Source of the DNA: Chaetorhynchus papuensis
Taxonomy: Eukaryota > Chordata > Aves > Passeriformes > Rhipiduridae
Direction of reading: 5' to 3'
Length of the DNA: 64,000 nucleotides
NCBI GenBank assembly: GCA_013396525.1
Contig: VWYX01000359.1
Coordinates: 122,858-186,857 of the forward strand
Shown: positions 1 to 13,100 of the stretch, piece by piece
Numbering within the stretch: position 1 is the first letter of the stretch
Layout of the letters: every line of letters starts with the position of its first letter
Translations under genes and position numbers: made by a program
The notes under the pieces: model-generated
Told to the model about the DNA's origin: nothing
Databases searched by the model: none
The model's input: the letters and a program-made list of their open reading frames with translations, nothing else

Positions 1-34
1 AAAAAAAAAAAAAAAAAGACAAAAAAAGAAAAGC
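1..34. repeat. A-rich low-complexity run
   Basis: The window opens with 17 A residues, then GAC and further A-rich sequence. It could be the tail of a retroposon whose body lies outside the window, but nothing visible decides this. Confidence 0.8.
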
Positions 35-39
35 ACCCG

Positions 40-545
40 GAATGCCAGAGGAGGCCGGGCGAGGAGCGAGGATGCCGCACCGCTGCTGCCGTGCAGGCCC
101 AGCGCCGCGCCCCCCCCCAATCCCCTGCAAGGCTCTGCAGGGAAGGCGGGGGAGCCCCCGGCGCACAGCGCCCCACGGCCCCGCCGGGAGCCGGGGTGCC
201 CCGGGGGGGCTGCGGGCCGGGCAGCCCGGGCCGCACTGGGGCACCCGGCTGCGCAATGGCGTCGCCGCCCAGGAGAGCCAAGGGCTGGCGCAGACCCTGG
301 CAGGGCTCGGTGAGGGGAGCCTGAGCCATCGCTCCCACCTCTGCTGCTGGGGCAGCCGAGCGGCTGCTCCCGAAGGCGGGAGGGTTGCGGTAAAGCAGAG
401 CGAGCCGGGGCCTGCGGCAGCCCCGGGGCCGCTGTGCCCGCCGAGCAGGCTGGCAGCGCTGTGCCCGGCCATGGCAACAGCCACACGCATCCGCTGCCCT
501 GGTTTCGTGCGCTCCGCAAAGCCAGATCCTGCAGAGCTCCATGAA
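40..545. promoter_or_regulatory. CpG island at the left edge
   Basis: About 500 bases are very GC-rich with dense CpG dinucleotides, and the base composition drops sharply to AT-rich after about 550. An open frame of 171 codons (42-557) and overlapping frames run through it, but they encode Arg/Pro/Gly/Ala-rich low-complexity strings with no domain. They are best explained by the scarcity of stop codons in GC-rich DNA. In vertebrates such islands usually mark promoters or Polycomb-bound regulatory regions. No TATA box or splice signal decides a direction here. It may be the edge of a larger island or a first exon beginning outside the window. The limits are by eye. Confidence 0.65.
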
Positions 546-2316
546 CGCTCCCCCTAAATTCCGAGGACGTTTTCACACGTGAGACTTAACTCGCATGCAA
601 AAGTATTCTCAGAACTAGGCCTCGCTTAAACTACCCACGGCAGCCTGAGCTTAGGTGCCTCTTCATCTAAAAACCAGTTGTTACCCACACATTGCTGCAG
701 CACCACACCACCTACTCTGTGACCGCAGAGCGTCCCAGCAGAGCCCTGAGACAAGTGTCCCTCTTCTGTGTTGCTTTTCACACCACCTATTATAATTACA
801 ACAAGTTACAACATCGCCAGTGCACAAGTAACTAGCACAGCGGAGTTCGTGAAGGGATGCATGTTGCAGGGCTGAAACTAAATTATTTTTTGCAACTGCC
901 TCTGTTCAGCCTTAATATTAGCATTAATACTTTCATTTTCCTCATTTAAATACAATAAAAGGGAAAATTGCCTTTGCTTAATATTGTTACTAATCAGGTT
1001 TTGCAATTCCAGTTTTTATAAGGCGATAAAGTCAGGGAGAAGTTAGTGTACACCTTTTCTGCTGCTGGGCTTAGTGCCCTTAGCCGCAACTTATTTTAAA
1101 TGGTGAGATCACCTATTGCAGCTGGAAAAAGAGTTGGGGAAAAAAGAAATCATTCTTGGAATATTGTACAGTCCAAGCATCATTTTAAGAAGCCTGAAAT
1201 TGAAAGCACTGGGTTTGGTTGTTGTTTTTTTGTTGTTTTTAAACCTAAGCTACTCAGGCTGCTTTCTGGCTTGGCTAGAAAGGCAAGTTTGCTACATGTT
1301 TTTGTTCTGAAATCATTTTTAACTGCTTTTGGGCTAAATGTTTACCTGTCTTAACTCTACTGTCTCAACAAAGTACATTACTGACACATATTTTCTGTAG
1401 ATTTGGGAAGCAGTGTGTACAGCTTGATTGTTGTCTGTATTTCACCACTCATTTTTTTGATTGATGTGAAGAATTTGTTTGAAAGGGTATGGCATAGCTA
1501 CCCAAGATGCTAGTTACAATTATAGCATACCTCAGCTAACAGAGAGATTTTTCATTGTGATTGTTACACTCTTAAAAGTGAATTAGTTAATCAAATTGCT
1601 ATTTTTGGAGTGTGCTTAAAGGAACATTAAAATGCATTAATTGCATTAAAATAAATGAGCAGATAGGTAACAAAACAAGTATCAGCCAAATAAGCAAGAT
1701 CTCAACGATGGAGTCAAATCCAGCCCTGGTGAAATCATCTGAGTTGTGCTTGTCTACAGCACATTTAATTTGGCTTCTGCAGTCACACAGCTGACGCTTT
1801 ATTTGGTTGTCAGAGGTGTGTATATTAAAAATGTGCGAGCCGTGCTTTGTCTCCAGTGTGATTAACGTCTGAAGTTAAATTCACCTGGTTCCCATTTAGC
1901 TCTGCTGTGCAGTCCTATCACACATGCAGTTTTTGGTGTGTACACACCGGAGATGCAGAGGGGCATTCCCAGCCCCTGTGTTGGGCTAAGGGACGTGAGT
2001 TGTGTCTGAAGTGAGGGTGTGATGAGGTGGATTTCAGCAGAGGCTGTTCACAACCAACTGCATATATATGCTCCAGTTAATAGGCTGCTCTGGAGTCTGT
2101 GCTACCATCTTTCATTACTGCTGTTACTCATGCCAGTGAGAGTAAAGGAAGGGTTGGTGTGTCTGTAATCACACATTCATTTGCTATGCAGATGTATCCT
2201 AAGAACCTCTCAGCCCAGGAAAATTATGCTGGAATAAGGTCGGATGTGAATGTAAAGCAGAACTGTGTTCAGATAGTTTATTCATTCTGGAATGACCGAG
2301 TTGTTTCCTGGTTTCA
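546..2316. other. AT-rich non-coding stretch, nothing recognised
   Basis: Unique-looking AT-rich sequence with only short open frames (60-84 codons) lacking any recognisable domain. No repeat family, RNA gene or promoter stands out. Confidence 0.6.
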
Positions 2317-2343
2317 CTTAATCCACTTTCAAAGTGGATTAAG
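2317..2343. repeat. 27-bp perfect palindrome with paired TAATCC motifs
   Basis: Two 13-bp arms are exact reverse complements around a single central C at 2330. Each arm carries TAATCC (GGATTA on the other strand), the recognition core of K50 homeodomain proteins such as the PITX, OTX and GSC families. Pairing breaks immediately outside the arms. Whether it is a dimeric protein site, a cruciform-prone sequence or a small duplication scar cannot be told from sequence alone. Confidence 0.9.
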
Positions 2344-5300
2344 GTAATTCAAGAAACTGAATTGTTACACTGGCGTAAGAGTTGTCTACACATGGGTTTA
2401 GTCGAACGTAATTACTTCAGTACCTAATAAGTGTCTTGAAATAATTTGGTGTGTAGGCAAGTCCAGAGTCCCATAGGTGAAAACAACAGAATTTAGTCAT
2501 TTTGTATAGCATGAGGTTAATTTAGCCCAACATTTTTTCCTACTTGTTTCCTCATGAAGCATATTTAATTCATTACAGGTTTTTCTTCCTCAACAAAGAC
2601 TCCACAACAGAAATGTATTTGTGATCAGTTTCAAGATAGCAATGCCATGTGTATTCCACTAAAAATAAACAGTTTAACCAGTATATACTCTAAATACCTT
2701 CTCAACTGCCCTAAAGAGGACAAAAGGTTCTTTACTGAAAGAAATACTGGCTTCTCAATCATAAATATTTTGAGTGGGTTGTTCCAAACAAAAGGAAAAC
2801 AAACCCCAAAGCTCTGCTCTGCTCTCTGAGACATCCATGATCCATTTGACTGCATTCCATTCATAGCAATAGCACCCAGTCTGATTCAGCAATTTTAGTT
2901 CCTGAATGAGGAACCTCACAGACTCGCACGGAAGGGTTTGCAGTACAACAGGGCCTTCAGGAGGGGCACCTTAAGAATAGAGAGCTCATTTATAGTTTGC
3001 TTACAGAAGTCTGAATCAGGGAGAACCTACCTGAAATCCAGGCAGCTATCCTGCCTCTGCTCTGAATCGGGTGTATCACATCACTTGCGTATGGGAAAGT
3101 GACTGAACTGATAATGAGAACATAAAATATGTTTTGTAACCTTGTGCCAAGCACAAAGTTTGTCAAACATCATTCAGTGTCATTCCATGCCACAGATATC
3201 CATGGAACAGAAGTTATTCTCTGATGTGAATGAAGCCTCCTAACCTTTAAACTTCAGATTGTTTGTTGGTTTGCTTTTTTGGGGGGAGAAAAACCAAACA
3301 AGAACATGTGTCACACATTACCCAGCATCTTCCCTTAGACAAATGAAGTAGCCCCAGCTACTCCGTGTAACAGGCACTGATGCCCACAGGATTCTCATTT
3401 TGTGATTACAAGCATGGCTTTGCCCTGCTGTGCTTGTCTTGGTTAAGGATATAGGGAATGGATTTCACCTACAACTCCCTCACGCCAAATCTGCTTATTT
3501 AAGTAAGAATAATTCTGGTAACAAAATAAGCATTGACCGAAGAAAGTAAATGTGGACAAACGTAAACGAGAAATCAAGTACTTAAATTCGGTGGTGCTGG
3601 ATGACTTTGACCATGGGTCTTGATATCAAGGCTCAAATATTAAGCCTGATATTAAACTCAGATTGAAGGCAATGAGAGTTTTCTAGGAGCATGCCTGACC
3701 TGATATCCCGCTTGAATAAAAAAAATTGGACTGGATTATTGTACACTCTGCTTCTGCTGAGAAGGTTTCTGAGCATTGGATCCACCTGCAGTGGTGGGGT
3801 ATCCTGGCTCTCCCCCACTCCTGTCATTGCAGGGGCATTACCCATCCAGTGAGGAAGGTGTCTAAATCTCCGAGACGATTGCACACGCAAGAGGAAATCT
3901 CAGCACGCAGCCAATGGCGGGCAGTGAAGGATCCTCTGTGGGAGTTGGTTAGTAGTGCCAATGTTTGATATTTGTCGTAACAACCACCGACTGTTTTGTT
4001 TTTTGTTCTAACAATGTGAATTATGCATTAAACATTAATACAAGTGAGTGTACTTTCTTTTGATCTTCAGGCATAATCATTTCTAATGAGAGCTTATACA
4101 TGAGCATTGAAACAAATCCCTGAGTCATGTGAATTTACATTGGTTTTACTCTGTGGGAAAGATCCCACATGAGTTACTCATGTCTGTAAAACATAACATA
4201 CTTATAAATCAGAAGAAAAAAATGAGCTTGCATTTGTCTCTTGGAACATAAATATCTGCGTAGACATTTGGCTTGTACCCTAGCAGTAATGAAACATTAA
4301 AAAGTTAATTTATCAGAGATCAGGATTCAGGGTGGGGCCCTCAACTAATGTGAGATCCAAGTCTGCTCAGAATAAACTCAGCTCTTAGTTTCTACCATCT
4401 GGCTTTTTTACAAGAGTTGAGTCTAGTATCAGAGGAATTTGAACTAGCTCTAAGTAAAGGGATCAGGATTTGGCTTGCTTGATACAGATAAAAGTTGCCA
4501 AACTGCCATCACCAAGTTATAATATGCCAGTAGAAGCAGGCAAACTGTGCAGTGCTAAGTGGCACCTCTCCAAATGCCCTTGACAGCCAGTGCAAGGCTG
4601 ACCCAGGCTGGACCCACTGTAGAACCTGCTTGGCCATGTTTAATATCTGCATTTCTTAAAACAACAGTCACAAATGGTGCATTCTGTAAAAACATAAACA
4701 CTGTGGATTGTGTAACTGCCAAGACAGTTATTTAAAATGCAAACAGAATTTAAGCCCTTTCCCCTTTGACACGCTGCACAAATATTAAACCAACAGGCGA
4801 TTAACAGCCTGCACTCCAGCAGCCGTGCTGCATGTGCAAGGGACAGGCAGCAGCACACTGGGGAAAGTACAGGTGCAGAACACTACAGGATGGGCCCAAT
4901 TCCTGGGGGTGCAGCTACTCACTACAAGATTTCCAGAATGCCTGTTGCCTTTCCAAACAGACCTCAGTGGCGGAGGTTGCAGGAGGTGGCTATCCAGAAG
5001 GTATTGTGTTTAATGGCAGATAGGCTCTATCTATGATTAAGGTCATATCTCAGGAATTCTCAAAAGCCCATTAATGTATTTTATTCTTAATGTGTAAGTG
5101 CTAAAGGAGTCCTGGAAGCCAGAAATCCAGGATTACCCCACATAATTCAGTGTTTTCACAGGAGGCTGCAGTCATGCTCTCTGCTGCTTCCCTTCTCTTG
5201 CCTGAATGACCTTAAATGCTGATGGTAGAGCTTCAAAAGGAGAGTGGAAGCAGCCTAAGCATTGAATAGTTTATAGACTGGAAGAAGAGCAAACACAAAA

Positions 5301-8300
5301 CCCTTCATCCCTGAACTTGAATTCTCCAAGTGCTCTGTTTTTTATGACAGAGGAACTGATACTATTGCAGTAGAGAAGAAAGCACCCAAGACACTCGATT
5401 ATGGAGCCCCAACACTGTATGAATTATCTTCCCTGAGGTTGCACAACTTCACCTGGCATGTTAAGTTAAAAGATGGACAGGTCAATATTAGGTCTTAAAT
5501 AATTCTGGATAGAAGGACCGCAACTCCATCTAAACCCTTCTTGAAGCACATTGATGTTATTCAGCTTCAAAAGTTGAGAGAGTCTTCTGACTTCTCAGAA
5601 TGCGTCAGTACATCCCCAGGCACACACAAAGAGCTGTGCTTGCAAAGATGGGATAGATACAGGTAGAAAATGGTGTACAGAAGCTTGTAGGGAGGCCTCT
5701 AAGCATCAGCCAGGGTGACAAAGCATGCTGGCCCATGGGTTCCCAGGCTGTATTCACAGCCCTGGAATGCCTGCTGGAAACACTCCCCTGTAATTTAGCT
5801 CATTTGGTGTGCATTAAAGATGCTCATTTCTAGACCCCTAAGTGAAATGTGATACTGAACGCATTCTTCCTCTTACACCAGCAGGCCTCTGCAGATGGCC
5901 AAGAGGCCAATGGGAAGGAGAGGATGACAGTTTTAATCCAGTTGTTCTTGATGGAAAGTTATGAGAAAAGTGAAAAGATCTTATTCCACAGACCAAGGCA
6001 TTTACTTACATTTAACTGCCTAACCTCAGTCAGAACCCTGAATTCCATTACTATATATGAATGTTACGATATGGTGAAGTCTTATTTGGTAATTACCTGG
6101 TCAGAGCCACAGACTAGAAACCAGATATGCAGCCATTGAAAGCCCAGGGAAGTCATACCAGTTTATACTAGATGAGAATCCAATCTTCAATTTCAAATTA
6201 AAAAAAATTGAGAAGTTGCATTTTTCTATGGTATTTTGGTCATATTATACAGGGGAAAAAAAAAAAAGCAAGACAATAAAAAATAAAGTTATAGATATTT
6301 ATATAACCAAGACAGAAGCAGAACCAAAGTGAAATATTTAGCAATTAAATTCTACATCCAAATTATTAGGTATTTCAGTGTTGGTGCCATATGGATTACT
6401 GCTTAACTTTAGGGCAGCAAGGTAAGCTAATTTTCTTGCCTCTGTCTTTTCAGCCACCATTAGGGCTGCAACCTTCCCATCCTCCAGGGAGAGGGGGAGA
6501 AGTTACACAATGGGTATTTTTCCATGGGCGGATGTCTAAATGTGAAGGGAAACAATTGAATTTTAATGACAATTTTGAGACTCTTGAAGTTAATTTCTGG
6601 GCAGTGCAGAAATTAGTGGGGCTTGCTGCTGCCAAGAGCTGCATGTTCTCCTCTCCTTCTGATGTTAGCAGGATTACAGGTCTCAGCTTTTGGCAGAAAT
6701 AACTCCCAAAATAGTAGGTCCTTCTCTCTTGGAGCAAAAGGCAGATCGAGGGACCTGCTGCTGTCAGACCCAACCAAGTGTCAGTGCAGAGCTACAAAAA
6801 CCAGGGTAACTGCACCAGATTTACACTACCAGAGATGTGTTTCATTAGGCACACACAGCATAGTAGCATTATCCAGGGAAGGATGGTAAATTTTTTAGGT
6901 GCTGCACAGAACATTTCACCGGAAAAAGTTCCTGCATCCAAAAGCACTACAGAAATGATTGCGGAAGGAGAGTGGCAAACAATGGGATATCCTGGGAAAA
7001 GAAGTACACCAGTGACTTCAGCGAAGGCAGCCAGCTATGAAGGCTTTTCCTACACGCAGGGTAATGATAATTCTGCCAAGGAGGCAAGTTATTTCCTTTT
7101 TAGCTATGCTATTTCCACTGCATTACTGAATCATGGTTTGTTAGTAGCTTGCAAACATCAAGTTTAAAAAGCTTAAGGAACTTTGTCATATCTAAGACAA
7201 TATGTACCAATTTATCAATTTCTGCAAAAATACGTGATCCAATAGATTTTGGGGTTGTGGTTGTCAGAGTGGGGTTTTTAATGACTTTAATAAAGAAGGG
7301 ATAATTTTGGTCTTGTTTTTGTCTTCTTAGGAGATTCAGAAAGGAATATAAAAGATAGTCCCAAAATCTGTATATATCTACTTGTAGATAGTGAAGTAGA
7401 AAATAAAAGGTGCTTCAAAATAGTGCCAGTCATTTAATCTGCTCTGGATGGCAGAGTGTCAAGCATTTTCACCAAAAGCAGGAGACCCACTGTAGAGGAC
7501 TGTCTTTTCAATTTCGGGCTATGCAATCATAGCCCCAAACAGGTAATGGAGGGGATCAGCCTTCCCCATGTTACCCCTCTGGTCAGATGGCAGCTCCAGC
7601 CAAAAGGAGAGAAGAAAAGAGGACAGCCGTAGCCACCTGGCACTGCCTTTTTGCACAGCAAAAAACAGGCAGGGGAGGAGGGACCTGGTGTCCAGCCAGG
7701 TGTGGCAGGACTGACAAGCCAGGCTGCCAAGCTGGAGCTCATCCTCTGAATGGGATTCTGCAGGGGAGGGCACGGAGAAGGTAACATTGGGGAACTGCTT
7801 CCCTTGCAAAGATCTCTGCGTCCCCATTTACCCTCTCCCGTGAGATGGCCAAACATGCCTCTTATTTGGCAGAAAATTTTCAGCCTGGTACTATGTTACT
7901 GTGTCCACCAGCCTGCTAAAAGGTGTACATAAAACATCATTGCTTAACATGTTCTTGAAGTCCCCTTATGCTGCAGCCAGTTCTCATTTTAGTTACGGGA
8001 GAATTAAAAGAAACATCAGGGAAAACTCACATTACTGACTGATATCAAACCATTTTTTCCTAACTAACACTGTTTTTTATATACAGTACCCAGAGTTTAG
8101 TTGTGTCCATTATTTCCTTCTACTCACTTATTTCACCAAGGTTGATTTTACTTAGAGCAAATTTTTGCACTGTGCTACTGGATCCTATGGTACAGTTCCT
8201 TGCTGTAGAACAACCTCACTAGTTTAGAAAATCCACCATAATGTTCTGCTACTAAATTTCTGCTGAGAAGTAGAGTCACTAGCTCACAAACACCCCATCC

Positions 8301-9235
8301 AAGTCCTTATGGAGCTTTCCCAAGAACCTCAGTGTTCTGCTTATCAGGCTTGCACGCACAGCTAAGTCTCAGCCCCTGCTCTGAGCCCTGGGGATGTGGG
8401 TGCTCACTAAAGACTACAGAAAAAGGAAAAGCATGACCACAATCAACAGTCACTCATTTTAATGGCTGCTAATGTAAAAACATATTCCTAACCTTACTTA
8501 CTGCAGCCAGATACACGGCAGGAGATGTGGTTTTGCATGAACAATTTTTTTTTTCTTTTTAACTCTTTTGTATGAGCAATGATTTTTGAGAGACTGGTGT
8601 AGTAATTTCCAGTTGTTAGGAGACTGTTGCTTTACATTTCTACCTGTGCAGGTAGGATATCAGATTCTGTCTAAGTTACCTAGACCACTCAGAGTTAACA
8701 TCCAGAAGCAGTTTCTTCTATTCCAGCAGCAGTTGCTGCTTCTTGGGGCAATTCTTTAGGTGGAAGTCCAATAGAAATGGCCCTTCACTATTTTCCATTA
8801 CAGCTCAGGTTTTCTGCCTCAGCTTTATGCTGCCATGAGCATGTACAAAATGGGATCCTAGTTTTCCTCTCCATACCCCCAATCCAAGAAATGCTATGCA
8901 AGAGTAATTCCATCTGATTTCACATAATTCTGCTCTTGCACTTAAAAATACAGGAGTTAACATCCAAAAAGTTATTGGGGTAGTGGAAAGATTAACAGGT
9001 CTTCCAATCCTCATACAGGTGACCACAAGGTACAAGCTTTATAGACATTTGATGAATGAAGGGCTGCCACTAAATGAAAGTGTGTCACAAAGCTCTAGAG
9101 GAAATAGTTGAAAAAAGGTTTTAGGAGTTTGTGAAGGCACCGTGAAATGAATGCACTTTATGAGGCTACAGCGTGTGTGTAGCAGGTATATGCAAGCTGC
9201 TCTGTATTCCTAAATTGATCACCAACATATCACTG
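2344..9235. other. AT-rich non-coding stretch, no gene recognised
   Basis: Nearly 7 kb of mixed AT-rich sequence. The longest open frame, 129 codons at 6778-7167, has no recognisable domain and no supporting splice or start context. Overlapping frames on both strands at about 6390-7170 and 7519-7930 reflect locally higher GC and few stops rather than genes. Short A or T runs occur at 6254-6267 and 8547-8554. No LINE, LTR or RNA gene was recognised. It could be intronic or intergenic. Confidence 0.55.
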
Positions 9236-9370
9236 GGAACCTGGGCTTCTGAGAGTCATTTCTCTCTCTCTCTGTGCCTCAGTTCCCTTATATGAAAGTC
9301 AGGATAATGTCTTTGGTGCCCCTTGGATGAACAGAACAAGCTCAGCTGTTAAATGTCAAGTATTACAATC
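9236..9370 (+). mobile_element. Decayed MIR-type CORE-SINE
   Basis: The segment follows the core and tail of the amniote MIR consensus in order. A CTGGGCTTCTGAGAGTCATTT stretch is followed by TGTGCCTCAGTTCCCTTATATG and AGGATAATG, then a degraded tail. The TCTCTCTCTC run inside it looks like a later expansion. Divergence is high, as expected of an element older than the bird radiation. The assignment rests on remembered consensus, and the limits are approximate. Confidence 0.55.
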
Positions 9371-10040
9371 AATCACAGGTTTACCACATCTATTCTACCC
9401 AACCATTTACAATTATTAATATCAAAATAAGCCACTCAAAAATTAGTAATGATTGCAGAAGTCCCAGACTATGGAACATGAATCTCAGTGGTTTCAATGG
9501 GTGTGATGCCAGCCTTAGAGATAAGATTAGCTTCAATGTGATTTGAAAGATCCTAACACTCCAGTGACAAATGATTTGGTCTGCATCTTCTGTTAGTTCA
9601 GGAAAGATCTATGCCAGTCCTGTCACAGTCCCACAGCTATTGATCCCCCCCACTTTGAATATTTTCCTATGAACGCTGCTTGCTCCATAACAAACAATCA
9701 AAAAAACTTCAGACCACCAGCATTCTATGGTTGAATTTATAGTATGTTTTCCCTCTTAAAGAATTTTTATTTTGAAATACTGATGAAAATTTATTTGCCA
9801 GGTAATCAGTAAAGGAAGTGAGATATAATTCAGTCATCATAGTCACTCTCACTTACATGGGTCTACTACTAGTGATCCTTTCTTATATAAATGCTTCAGG
9901 AAGGTTGGATGCTACATTTTCAGTAATTTCTTTATTCTGCCAAGACAGATAACGTTGGATGCATAAAGCTCCTCTTTTATGTGGCACTTCCTTTAAAGCA
10001 AGTTTGTCCCCTTGAGTATATTTTTCCTTAGCTGTAATGT
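9371..10040. other. AT-rich non-coding stretch
   Basis: No gene, repeat family or RNA was recognised here. Confidence 0.55.
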
Positions 10041-10114
10041 GAGATATATATAGATATAGATAGATAGGTGCACACACATCTATGTCTGTCGTAGATATCT
10101 ATATTTATCTATCA
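10041..10114. repeat. Imperfect (GATA)n / (TATA)n / (CA)n microsatellite
   Basis: Runs of GATATATATAGATATAGATAGATAG are followed by CACACACA and then the complementary ATCTATATTTATCTATC, so the two halves form a loose inverted repeat. It is a simple-sequence tract, probably length-polymorphic. Confidence 0.8.
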
Positions 10115-13100
10115 TGCTTAGTCCACTGGCTAGATGTTATTACAGATTGGAAAAAGAAAAACAAAAAGTGCAAATTTCTCTGTTCAGTGTTTAAGAGAAG
10201 TTGGTATCACCAAATTTAAAAGTATAAACTCCATTTATTTTTTGTCACCTGAATACACCACCTGCCCCAGAAGTACCTGATGTCAGTAGCAGTTCATGTA
10301 TGTGTGCAGCTGCAAAATCTTTTGATATCCAGGTGTCAGTGGAAACCATCACTAGATTACAGTATTTTTTTTTGACATATGTGAAAGATTCAATCAGCCT
10401 AAAAGTATTTAACTCTTCCTACAAAGACATGATATGAAGAACTTCAAGTATCTTTTGAATGTAGAGGAGTCACTATTGTATCCTACTAAAATGCTTACTG
10501 CTTCCAACATTTGTCAAGTAGACAAGATGAATATGGAGGGAGGAGAGAAGAAAATTATTCAGAGAAAATTCAAGTTAGAAAGATAAAAAAATATTTTCTT
10601 ATTTGTAGTTCAGAGATCTGTGATATTTTAATTCCTCATTTGAAGAACTATTTTAAATTATAAATTGCAAGCCTATTTTACATGTCTTGCTCTTCTTGTT
10701 TGAATACAAAAATATGAAAGAATAAGGTAAAACAAGATACTAAATAGTGATTTAATTTGTTCAGAAAGCATTGAGTGATAAGCATCTGCATGGAATTACC
10801 TAGTTCAGTTCTACCTGAACATTTTCCTAACTGGAAGAAAATGTGCAAGTTCCTCACCCATTTTAACAGCCATCATAAATGGATGTTATTAGCAGCAACA
10901 GTTCATTGGCAGCTTCCCAAGACTGGCATCAGTGTAAGGATTTGTATTTGATATGAATGAAAAAAGAAAACCAAAAACAAAAAACCCATCGTTATCCTGT
11001 ATTTGAATGCAAGTTTGAAATAGTTAAAGGCAAAACACCAAAGATGTCACTCATGGACATGGTAACTATTTCAGGGGAGAGGGAGGAGGGCAAACTTCCT
11101 ACTGCATGGTGAGAAATATAAAAATATTAACTAGAAATCTTTGAAGAAATTAAAGCCTGGAACTACAGCTTTCTACAATGAAGATGATGTCAGTTCTGTG
11201 TATTTCTGCACAAGAAAACCAAAAGGCTGGCTGGGATTTCTGAGCGTTTCCACAGCCCAAACAATAAGAGGAAGCTATTCAAAGTCACGAGAGTTTCGGT
11301 GTTAACTGCAATGAAAACAGAACAGAGCCTTTCTCTTAATCAGTTACTTAGAATGAACTGATACTGATTTATCATCTTTTCTCCCTCCACGTTTAGAGCC
11401 GGAGCCACTTATACATTACTGACATTTTTTCAAAATCCCACACATGGGCAATAACATGCAATTCTTGCAAACATTTTGAGGGAAGGAGATTGCCTGTGTT
11501 ATGCCAGTGCTGTACTTCAGGGTTGTGAGTCACTAAGAAAATACAGAGAAATACTTATTTTTGTGCTTTGAATAAGAAGTCTTTTGTGACAGAATATAAA
11601 CATGGGGAAGTAGTTTCTAAGTTTATTATTGCTACTCTATTTATTAAGAATGGCAAATTTTGAAACAGTTGAAATACTTAGATGGAAGCATGCCTCTGTC
11701 TCCAGTTTTTTTCTGCAAATGTTCAGTCAACATCCTAATTGCACTCCTATCCTACATGATGAAATGAGCTCCAGCTCTCTCCGTGCATGACATAACAGTA
11801 AGAAAAAAATAAAAGGAAAAAATCTAAATGCTATTTATTCAGCAACTGAATCTTAGCCAAAATGCACTACTATTTACTATGATTAGTGGTAATTTTACAC
11901 ATATAATAAGCACATAAGGCACTTACAACATTTGAAAGCCTGAGATTTGCATTATCCTGTAGGCTCTTTTATTTTGTTAGGTATAGACCGACAGAACTAA
12001 ACACGGGCATTTACAGAAAAAAACCTCACTTTGTTAAGGCTGAGATAAATTAATAGAAGAAAATAAATACAGTATTAAAGTGGTTCATGCTCCATTCTCA
12101 ACAAAATTCTTACAGTTACGTGCTCTCCTTTCCTTTCTACCACACGTAATTCTCTGCAGGGATGTCAAGGGGACCATTCTCTCCGTTTTCCTAAAGTTAA
12201 CATCTGCTAAATGCAGCACGACACGCTGTTTACCTTTGTTGTAAACTTGAAGCTTTTCCATTTAAGAACTGTATAAATGAATCAGTATTCATTCACACCT
12301 ATGCCTAGAAGTATCTATTACAAAGCAGAGAGTGTTCATTTTTAAGGTCCTCCTTATTCTGATTTTATGCCTTATTCCTCTGCACTGATGCTGTTTGGAA
12401 TTGCTCTAGATATAGCAACAAATGCAAGGGAAGTAAAACAAAAAGCAATGGAGATTTTCCCCTCATTTTCTGCAAGTATTTATGGACAGAAAAAGGTGAT
12501 AAAAATGCAGAGGTAAAAGGTCTTGCCTGACATCTCATTTAAACAACTCAGTAGTTTAACAAACTGCTACAAAACAGAAGTTTCATCCTATGCTCCAAAA
12601 ACCAAGATGACAAAATCCCAAACTATATGTTTAGATTTGCCTTCTGAAATCCTGTGCAATATTTAGTAACTTCTATTTGATGGCAGAATTTCCAAGGGAT
12701 ATAGTAGGGGCTTATCTGTTCTGTTTTGATTTTTAAAAATATATATACATTTCTCATCTGCTGAAAGGAAATCTACCTACATCAGCAAAAAACACAGGTA
12801 ACAGGAAAAGACTAATTAACATGAAAAAATCCAACCACACTTTCTTTAGAGAATGCTTTTGAATCAGAAAATAATTTTTCTCATGCTGCAGAAACCCTGT
12901 ATTTGAACGAGCACCCACTATCATCACTTGTCCCTCTAATCATCATTATTACTGAGACAGAAACAGCCTTTGTTGATCACACACAGCATTCTCCAAAATC
13001 CATTTTTCCAATTAAGTTTTTTATTCTCCTTCTCGGCCGTCTGCTTTTCTTTAGTTTTGAGCACAATTACAGCTGTACTTGGGTTAACTTGTGGCAGTAA

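Noticed and set aside
7519..7932. Overlapping 60-109 codon frames on both strands
   Set aside because: Frames in several phases open at once reflect local GC content. No domain, start context or splice evidence.
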